Origin: Dioscorea cayenensis subsp. rotundata
Taxonomy: Eukaryota > Streptophyta > Magnoliopsida > Dioscoreales > Dioscoreaceae
Length of the DNA stretch: 64,000 nucleotides
Direction: 5' to 3'
Assembly: GCF_009730915.1 (NCBI RefSeq)
Contig: NW_024086904.1
Location: 28,827-92,826 of the forward strand
The position numbers and the translations under genes were made by a program. The notes beneath the pieces are model-generated. The model ran no database searches. It was not told the DNA's origin and worked only from the letters and a program-made list of their open reading frames with translations. Of the stretch, positions 56,904 through 64,000 are shown one piece after another. Position 1 is the stretch's first letter. Every line of letters starts with the position of its first letter.

Positions 56904-59900
56904 TCAGAAGTACTCATGCTTTGCTGCACCCAACGCCTTGGTGAGTATATCAGCCACCTGCTCATTGGTGTTGCAGTGAATCAAACTAATTATTCCATCT
57001 GAGACAAGGCTGCGAATGAAGTGAAAACGAACATCAATGTGTTTGGTTCTTCCGTGTTGCGTCGGGTTCTTCGCAATTGAGATGGCTGACAGGTTATCGC
57101 AGTGAATGATAGTGGTGTTGCTTTGCATTACTCTCATGTCCGTTAGTAGTCGTCGGAGCCAGACGGCTTGACACGCTGCAGAGGTGGCGGCGATGTATTC
57201 GGCCTCAGTGCTCGACAAGGCCGTTATCTCCTACTTCTTTGAAGCCCATGCTATTGCCCCGGATCCTAAGTTGAACACCCAACCTGTGGTACTCCTCCGA
57301 TCATCGACGGAATCGCCCTAGTCGCTGTCGACGTAGCCGGTTAGCTTGAACTCTGGAACATGCTCATACTTCAAACCCAGTTTTACTGTACCGGAGACAT
57401 AGTGCATAATACGTTTTATTGTACCAAAGTGATGCATGGATGGTTGCTGCATATACCTAGAGACTAACCCAACAGCAAACATCAAGTCTGGTCGGGTGTG
57501 TGTGAGATAGAGTAGCCCCCCGATCATCTGTCGATACTTTTTCTCATTTGCAAGGCCTGAACTATCATTCTTTTGTAACTTTTCATTTGTATTCAGAGGT
57601 GTAGTCATGTGCTTGCAATTGCTCATGCCGAACTTCTTAAGCAAATCTTCTGCATATTTTCTTTGGCTCACAAAGATGGTTCCATTCTTCTGTGTTACTT
57701 CCAAACCAAGAAAGTATTGGAGTAAACCCAGATCTGTCATATCGAAGGTGTTCATCATGCTTTCCCTGAACTTGTTCACCATTGCCATTGAAGACCCCAT
57801 GAAGATGATATCATCCACGTACAAACAAAGAAGCAAAATGTCTGAGTTTTTACTCACTTGCATGTAAACAGTGGGCTCATTCTTGCTTCTCTGGAAACCC
57901 ATTTTAGTAAAATGAAGATCAACCTTACTGTACCACGCCCTCGGGGATTGACACGATCCATAGAGTTCTTTATGAAGTTTGTACACTGATTTTTCATTTC
58001 CTTCTCGAACGTAGCCTTCGGGTTGTACCACGTACACCTCCTCATGAAGATCCCCATTCAAGAATGCCGACTTTACGTCTAACTGGAATATTGGCCACTT
58101 GCGTTGAGCTCCCACTGCTGAGAATAATCTAATTGTTTCCATGTGAGTGACCGGTGAGAAAACTTCATCAAAGTCGACTCCCGGCACTTGTAAGTAACCC
58201 TTCGCTACTAGGCGAGCCTTTCTCTTGTACAAGGAACCATCAAAATGATACTTAGATTTATAAATCCATTTCAATCCCACAGCTTGTTTACCCTCTGGTA
58301 ACCTCGTTAGGGACCATGTGTTGTTCTTTTGGATTGAGGCAATTTCCTCATCCATTGCATCCTTCCAAGCCTTGGACTGTGAGGCTTTTTTGAAGGAAGT
58401 TGGGTCAATAATAGAGAGTGCAAAATCACAAGACTCATACAAGTCCTCTAATGTTCTGTATCGAACACCTGGCCCATCATATGAATTTCTAGAACCTGGT
58501 GAGTCATCATCAGGTGAGGGAGACACTATGGATTCAACTCTGGGTTGCTGTATATCAAGATCATCACTATCAAACTCATGTGCTTCTTCATCAGTAGTGT
58601 GTTGCATCAAGATTTTGTTCAGGATTCCAACACTTTTCCTCATGGAGAGTCACATCCTTGCTTACTATAATCTTCCCAGTCAACGGATTCAAGAGACGAT
58701 AGGCTTTTGACTCACCACTGTAGCCAATAAACATCAACTTCTCGGCTTTTGAATCCAGCTTCCCGCGCTGCTGAGGGTGAATATATGCAAACGCGAGGCA
58801 TCCGAACACTCTTAGGTGATTGACAGCAAGAGTGAACCTAGTTAAGGCTTCATATGGAGTGCCATCTTCCACAGCTGAAGTAGAGGAACGGTTTAACAAG
58901 TAAACAGCGGTGGAGACAGCTTCTCCCCACAAATCAGTAGGAACGTTCCTCTCCATTAGCATACAGCGCGCCATCTCCACGACCGTCCGGTTCTTCCGTT
59001 TGACAACGCTGTTCTGCTGCGGGGTGTGAGGAGCTGTGAGTTGACGCTTGATGCCGTTCTCTTCACAAAATAGCTAGAACTCACCGGAGGTGAATTCCCC
59101 ACCTCTATCGGTCCTCAAAATATTGATGGACCGCTCGAGCTGCTTCTCCACCATTATCTTGAATGTTTTGAAGCGCTCAAAGGCCTGTGACTTAGCCTGC
59201 AGGAAGTATACCCACGCATATCTTGTACAATCATTGATGAGGAGCATAAAATACATATTACCTCCTCGGGTTGGTGTTTGCATCGGGCCGCAAAGATCGG
59301 CATGTATAAGCTCTAGTGGCTGCATGGCCCGTCTTGCACCTTCAACTGGGAATGATGCTCTTGTCTTCTTCCCTTGCGCACAACTTTCACATGGACTTGT
59401 TGAGATATTAGGAGGCAATCCTTGGACAAGCTGTCTTTTTGATAGTTGTTGAAGTCTATTATAGTGCACGTGCCCGTACCTCATGTGCCAAAGTACAGAA
59501 GCATCTTCTTTGCAAGCAACATGAGCTGACCCTACTTCATTAATTGAGAGAGGAAACAACTTGTGATGTGTCATTTGAACCCGAGCAAGGAGAGAGTTTG
59601 ACTCCTTGTCTCTGATAATGCATTCTTTACCAATGAACATCACAGTACATCCAGAATTTAATAGTTATCCTATGCTCAATAGATTGTGGGCTAATTGAGG
59701 GACAAACTGGACATTACTAAGCTCCCTTAGCTTCCCTGTCTTTGATTTAAATATCACAGAACCAATCCCGGCCACCTTAAGAACATTATTGTCACCCATA
59801 TTCACCGTTTGTTGTATAGATTCGTCAAGAGTTTTGAAGATACTCTTCATACCAGTCATATGGTTTGAGCATCCGCTGTCAAGCAACCAAACATCCTCAT

Positions 59901-60036
59901 GTTCATTGGTTGACCCTCCACTGGCCATGAAAAGGTGTGTAATCTCTTCTTCTTCTTCAGCAACATTCGCAGCTTTATCCTTGTACCAGCACTGAGCTTT
60001 ATAGTGACCGAATTTCTTGCAGTTGTGACACTGCAC
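56904..60036 (-). pseudogene. Copia pol region (protease, integrase, RT, RNase H)
   Basis: In sense order: CCHC zinc knuckle CHNCKKFGHYKAQC and protease LLDSGCSNHMTG (59665-60036); TAA stop at 59665-59667; GAG-pre-integrase and integrase core with HADLCGPM and LRTDRGGEF (59074-59643); TAG at 59074-59076; APHTPQQN and the C-terminal integrase part (58591-58980); a frameshift near 58600; reverse transcriptase (57318-58643) with FQLDVKSAFLNGDL and the catalytic LYVDDIIFMG; TAG at 57318-57320 where Trp is expected after VDSD; another TAG at 57231-57233 before EITALSSTEAEY, the RNase H segment, which runs to the ADILTKAL end at 56904. Domains are complete but the frame is interrupted at least five times. 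Confidence 0.9.
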
Positions 60037-60821
60037 TAACGCTCTGTTAGGTTTGTTATTACCTTGAAAGCCTTTAGTCTCTGAGCTTCACCCTCTTCCT
60101 CTACCACGTGAGCGACCTCTGAAGCTACCTCGGCCTCTCCCTCTTCCTGCATTCGAAGAACTCTTGAAGCAGTATCTAGCTTAACATAAAAAGCCTTCTC
60201 CTCCATGTGGTCTTGCTCAAGATCTAATCTACCTTCATGACCTCTGAGAGACCCACTAAGTTCTTCAATGGTGAGAGAACTCAGGTCCTTTGATTCAATG
60301 ATGGAGGACACCACATGACTGAACTTTGGAGTTAAACTCAAGAGTATCTTGCCAACAACTGCTGGATCACCGAGCTCCTCTCCCAGGGATCGAATATGGT
60401 ACACTACAGTTAGCACTCTGCTAATGTAGTCTTGTACCTTTTCTCCATTCTTCATGCGTGTATTCTCGAAGTCTTGTCGATGAGAGTGAAGCTGGGCAGC
60501 AACTCTCTTGGTGCAGCCTTGATACTCACCCTTTAAGATGTCCCAAGCCTTCTTTGCATTCCTTGTTTGTGAGATTCGGATGAGAACTTTTGCATCTAGT
60601 GCTTGTTGTATTAGACATAAAGCCTTTGCATTTCTTTTGATGTTCTCTGTTCTCTTGTGCTCATCTTCTTCTTCTTCATTATATCCCTTCTCAACCATGC
60701 CCCATAGATCACGAGAGAGGAGAATGGTCTCCATCATCAAGCTCCATAGGTTGTAACTCTCTCCATCAAAGGGAGGCACATTGGTCTGAGAAGAGCCAGC
60801 ACCGCTGCCATTTGCAGCCAT
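60036..60821 (-). pseudogene. Copia gag region
   Basis: It starts MAANGSGAGSSQTNVPPFDG at 60819-60821, followed by the usual copia gag segments YNLWSLMMETIL, KKAWDILKGEYQG and VQDYISRVLTVVYHIRSLG. After ASRVLR (near 60170) the open frame no longer gives the Arg/Gly-rich linker; that linker appears in a neighbouring frame, which then contains a TGA at 60088-60090 and leads into the zinc knuckle. Hence one frameshift and one stop separate gag from pol. Confidence 0.88.
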
Positions 60822-60844
60822 TTTCCTTCAAGACTGGACTGAAA

Positions 60845-60862
60845 CAATGTCTCTGATACCAA
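60845..60862 (-). other. Primer-binding site of the copia element
   Basis: Just inside the 5' LTR the minus strand reads TTGGTATCAGAGACATTG. TGGTATCAGAG is complementary to the 3' end of initiator methionine tRNA, the usual primer. Confidence 0.88.
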
Positions 60863-61190
60863 TGTTTGTAGAGAAATGAAAAGAAAGTATGAGTAAGAGA
60901 AGACAAGCCACTCAGTTTTAGGCTCCCAACGTGAGATTCCAAAAAGGATCTACCTTTCATTCACCCCATTCAACATACATATATAGAGATGGCCAACAAA
61001 TGCAAGCCAACTCACAACCCACGTGATAACTTAAACAGTACAAGCACCTACATAATAGAACATGATATTAATCTAAATCTAGGATAGTTGACTCAACATA
61101 ACAGAGATAAGACTAAACCCTGTTAACGTGTAAGCCATGCATGCACAGCTAGTGTAGCAGCATAAGGTCTAGCTTCTGGACATTTCAACA
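60863..61190 (-). repeat. 5' LTR of the copia element
   Basis: Partner of 56538-56865. It contains a TCTATATATGTATG stretch (minus strand, about 60976-60989) that can serve as TATA box. Confidence 0.93.
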
Positions 61191-61329
61191 ATAACAACAC
61201 TAATTAATGGTTACAGTCACCATAAGCCCAGATTAGTAAACCCACGTGTCACCAAAACTTTTAACAACCACCAACAACAGCAAATTCCTTATCTATTTCC
61301 AATATGAGGTTCCTTGACAACACACGTCC

Positions 61330-61610
61330 GTGCATTCAAGTAAGATTAACTTTTTAATGCTAATTTATGAAGGGGATACAATAACTACTACACAATGGCG
61401 CCACCAACATCTATATTCAGTTTTATTTAGTTATTACACAATTTTTTTAAGAAATAAAATTAAAAAAAAAAAGAATATTTGGATATACATATATGAGAGA
61501 ACAGATATTCATGAAACATACCAATTAAATTATATAATAAAATTACACACTGTTAATATTATCTTGAACTTAAGCCAATTCGGCATATGTGATATTTTCA
61601 TATATTTTGT
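61330..61610. other. Flank shared with the 31.4-31.7 kb segment
   Basis: ACAATAACTACTACACAATG and the following 200 bases match 31437-31700. No gene. Confidence 0.6.
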
Positions 61611-61615
61611 TACAA

Positions 61616-62653
61616 TGGTTAGTTCCGCCGATGTGGTTTGTGGTTTAAAGAACACTCGAAACACTCAAAGGAAACTCACACAAACCAAGCGAGAAAGAGA
61701 CACACAAGTTTGGTAACTCAGTTCACCGTCCACTCGCCTACATTTGGGGGACCAAGCCTGGAGATAAACAATCCACAAAAAGTATTGAAAATAAATGAGT
61801 ACAAACACTTGTCACTCACTCTCCCAACAATAAAAATCACTACCATCTCTAGATCGTCTAATGCTCACACATTTTCCTCCACAAGAGACACACCCAATCT
61901 CAAAGCAATGTAGCTTATATAGACGTCTCAATGTCCCAAATAAAGCGCATACCTCTTTTAGAATCTCCGCGGCTACTAATTTAAAAACCTTATAACATGA
62001 ATTGCAACATAGCCCTGACTGCTGACTTTACTGAATTCTGGTTAAGTTGCGGACGATCTCAAGACCCATCAACCTCCCGGTCATGCTTAGTCCGAGTCGG
62101 TGCAGCCAAATCTCCTGATCCCGACTGCCGGCAACTAGTCTACCTCCTCAGTTCCTCATCACGCAGTCCCCTCGCAAGGGGCGCACATCCTTGTGCGTCT
62201 TCACGAAACTTGCCAAACTTGATTTTCAATTCACCTAAGTTTAGTTTTCAAATCTTCCCAAGAAATTAAAACCTTCAATCGATCATCTCAATCATGCCAA
62301 TAATAGGCATGTCTTCAAAACTTACCATTAATAGTCTTCCATCATACTTATTAAGGTTTTTTCAAATCTTACCTTCAATAGCCTTCAATCATACCATTGA
62401 TAGGTATTTCCTTAATTAAGCTCCATCCATATTTAGTCTTCAATCAAATCACCATAAATATTGTCTTCAAATTGTAATACATTACTAAAGACAACTCCAT
62501 CAAGATCTTTAAGATATATACCTCCAAATCAAGACTCCTTGCCATGTCACTATACTTTGCCATGTTATCAATTATGCCACGTCACAAAGGTTGCCACGTC
62601 ATCTTGACTTGGTGTCAAATCATGTCAATAATAGTGTAATCACATGACTAACA
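61616..62653 (-). mobile_element. Solo LTR, 1.1-kb family, reverse copy
   Basis: TGGTTAGTTCCGCC to CATGACTAACA, flanked by ACAA (61612-61615) and ATAA (62654-62657). Removing the LTR and one copy restores TTGTT-ATAA-TATTG, exactly the sequence of the paralogous site near 31690. Opposite orientation to the copy at 46049-47155. Confidence 0.82.
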
Positions 62654-62755
62654 ATAATATTGAAATACAAGGAGAAAACAAACGCCATAATAATTTGTTT
62701 TAATTATAATATTTAATATTTTCAGGTAATTAAAATACACCACCCAAACAAACAT

Positions 62756-62787
<32 letters not shown>

Positions 62788-62885
62788 TCCATAGAAAAGT
62801 AACTTTTCTAAGAAAACAAAGTGGCGCATAAGAGCACGTTATTATTCATGAAAATACTAAAACACATAGAGTAACAAGCATCTCA

Positions 62886-64000
62886 CTAATAATGAAAAAA
62901 AGTAATATGATACTCAACCACAGCATTACCACTAGTGGCATTAACGAAGTAGGTTTTAAGCTTTGCAAACCCGCGTGCCATCCTGAATTTCCCCCGGCCA
63001 CCAACAATGGCCCTTCCCTATCACTTTCCAAAATTGGGTTCCTTGAAAACACACTGATGGAGCTACCGTTGAACTCACCGGAAGTGAACCCTAAGTTAAA
63101 AGGAACGATGAATACAAGATCCTTCTGCCCTGCAGACACGTAAAACCCTTGTGCATGTCCTATCACCTTTGAGTTTAAGTCAGGTCCTTCAGTTAGAGGG
63201 TCATCAACAACGGACACAACACCAAAAGGCACTAAATTACCCGGCTTAATCACTGTTCCTTTATTAAGAGCAACCGGCACGGCTGTGGGGTGGTCGCCGG
63301 TGATGGTGTCATGGAAGAAGAAGTCGAGTTCCTGATAATCACTAGATAGATAGAGGATCAAACAAAGAACAGTTCTCTTATTCACATCAAAAGGTAAAAC
63401 ACTCTCTATAACTCAGGATAATTCATACAACCTTGAAGATCTCAATGGAAAACAGAAAAACAGTAACAACCTTTACATAACTCTGGAAAAACACAAGATA
63501 CATATATTACATAGAAACATTAGTACCCAAAAAGAAACGAACCAGCTTAGTCACCACAACACGCGTCTGCACTGGATCCAGTTACCCGCTTAAGCCATTT
63601 GCCTCGAACTAACACCAAAGTTTGATGATGATAAAATCCCAGCCGTTCACTTATTCATCTGACATTTGCTTCAGCTATTGCCTAGAACTTACAATTTTCC
63701 TTGATCAAATCAATCTCAGGCTTTGATTCTTTTCCAGCCAAAACTCTAACAACCATAACGAATTTTTGAATATCTGAAATTACCATCATACCCTTTTCAT
63801 TCTTTTCTCTGCATCCATTCAGAAACCAGGAACATCAGCAAACAACTCACCTAATCCATTCAGAAACCTGCAACATCAGCATCCAATTCATCCAACTTCT
63901 ACTACTCAATTCTTCAATCACTCTAACATTTTTGTCACCTTCTCTTCGCCTAAGTATGCATATACGGCAATGGCATGCATGAGATACCAACGTGATAGTA
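62886..64000 (-). pseudogene. Dirigent copy with a frameshift and an LTR insertion, runs off the window
   Basis: The 3' part (62886-63327) reads DFFFHDTITGDHPTAVPVA, VVDDPLTEGPDLNSKVIGHAQG, GFTSGEFNGSSIS and FSRNPILESDRE. There a one-base loss near 63016 shifts the frame, so the GGRGKF-type segment and the VEYHITFFHY end are out of frame. At 63333 a solo LTR interrupts the LHFFF codons. The rest of the 5' region (VTKF..., YLGEEK, signal peptide) lies at 63934-64000 and continues beyond the window. MYGN subfamily. Confidence 0.88.
63333..63928 (-). mobile_element. Solo LTR inside a dirigent pseudogene
   Basis: On the minus strand 596 bases run from TGTTAGAGTGATTGAAG to CTAGTGATTATCA, with TG...CA ends. 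Flanks GTTCC (63328-63332) and TTTTT (63929-63933) are decayed copies of the five bases GTTTT found uninterrupted in the intact genes. No internal region. It resembles copia-type LTRs. Confidence 0.75.

Larger units (their letters stand above)
56538..61190 (-). mobile_element. Ty1/copia retrotransposon, complete but inactivated
   Basis: 4653 bases, two 328-base LTRs, minus orientation, flanked by ACAAC (56533-56537) and ATAAC (61191-61195), a 5-base duplication with one difference. The order gag, protease, integrase, reverse transcriptase, RNase H is that of copia elements, and sequence style suggests the Tork group. The LTRs differ at nine positions by my count (about 2.7%), implying an insertion of the order of a million years ago with usual plant rates. 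Several stops and two or more frameshifts prevent expression of the polyprotein. Confidence 0.93.
56513..61325 (-). pseudogene. Dirigent relic split by the copia element
   Basis: The left piece (56513-56537) holds the final codons and the right piece (61191-61325) the VGG/ARG region. Removing the copia element and one copy of its 5-base duplication restores an ACTCAAC-ATAAC-AACACT order identical to other copies. Same truncated type as 31085-31240 and 52846-52958, so it was already a relic when the element came in. Confidence 0.8.

Noticed and set aside
60036-60180. Programmed frameshift between gag and pol of the copia element
   Set aside because: Copia elements normally use one continuous frame; the shift is accompanied by an in-frame TGA and a second shift, so decay is the simpler reading.
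2135-64000. A metabolic gene cluster around the dirigent genes
   Set aside because: No laccase, peroxidase, P450, reductase or other pathway enzyme is present; the window holds only dirigent copies and repeats.

Overview
The window is nuclear DNA of a flowering plant. It is AT-rich, the genes are sparse and intronless, and most of the sequence is LTR retrotransposons, solo LTRs, a Mutator-like element (MULE), MITEs, LINE and SINE-like pieces and AT microsatellites. No species is named because nothing in the sequence decides it.

The host content is a tandem array of dirigent (DIR) genes, all read from the minus strand. Four copies have an intact reading frame: 17788-18357, 22148-22711, 23756-24316 and 31895-32440. 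Five long copies are broken: 2135-2693 (frameshift), 4518-5460 (insertion), 28798-29348 (two frameshifts), 53549-54826 (frameshifts plus a retroelement insertion) and 62886 to the right edge (frameshift plus a solo LTR). Shorter relics lie at 16462, 31085, 34033, 45444, 52846 and 56513/61191. Two subfamilies alternate: one has a HAHYSLGKEKVTHLHFFF start (copies at 2.1, 4.5, 22 and 24 kb), the other a MYGN...HAYLGKEKVTKLHFFFHD start (29, 32, 54 and 63 kb). The 18-kb copy is nearer the second. A block made of a truncated C-terminal DIR relic followed by a MYGN-type DIR occurs three times (about 30.9-32.4, 52.7-54.8 and 56.3-64 kb), so the array grew by segmental duplication.

Layout: 0-6 kb, two DIR pseudogenes on a duplicated segment. 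6.07-13.93 kb, a 7.9-kb MULE with roughly 240-bp terminal inverted repeats, a target-site duplication and a decayed MuDR-type transposase. 14-17 kb, LINE, DIR and SINE-like remnants. 17.8-32.5 kb, the best preserved part of the array, with MITEs between genes. 34.1-45.4 kb, nested Ty3/gypsy LTRs of one family (solo LTRs inserted in each other, a gag-protease scrap, a primer-binding site) inserted where DIR sequence once stood. 45.4-52.7 kb, a DIR 5' stub, solo LTRs, a hAT-type MITE, an 83-bp minisatellite, a fragment of an auxin response factor gene with its introns, and another gypsy solo LTR. 52.7-64 kb, DIR pseudogenes interrupted by a complete but inactivated Ty1/copia element (56538-61190), two solo LTRs and a gypsy 3' fragment.

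The intact DIR proteins are predicted to be secreted, glycosylated, apoplastic dirigent proteins, which steer the coupling of phenoxy radicals in lignan or lignin-type chemistry. Nothing here fixes their substrate. I found no rRNA, tRNA or CRISPR feature.
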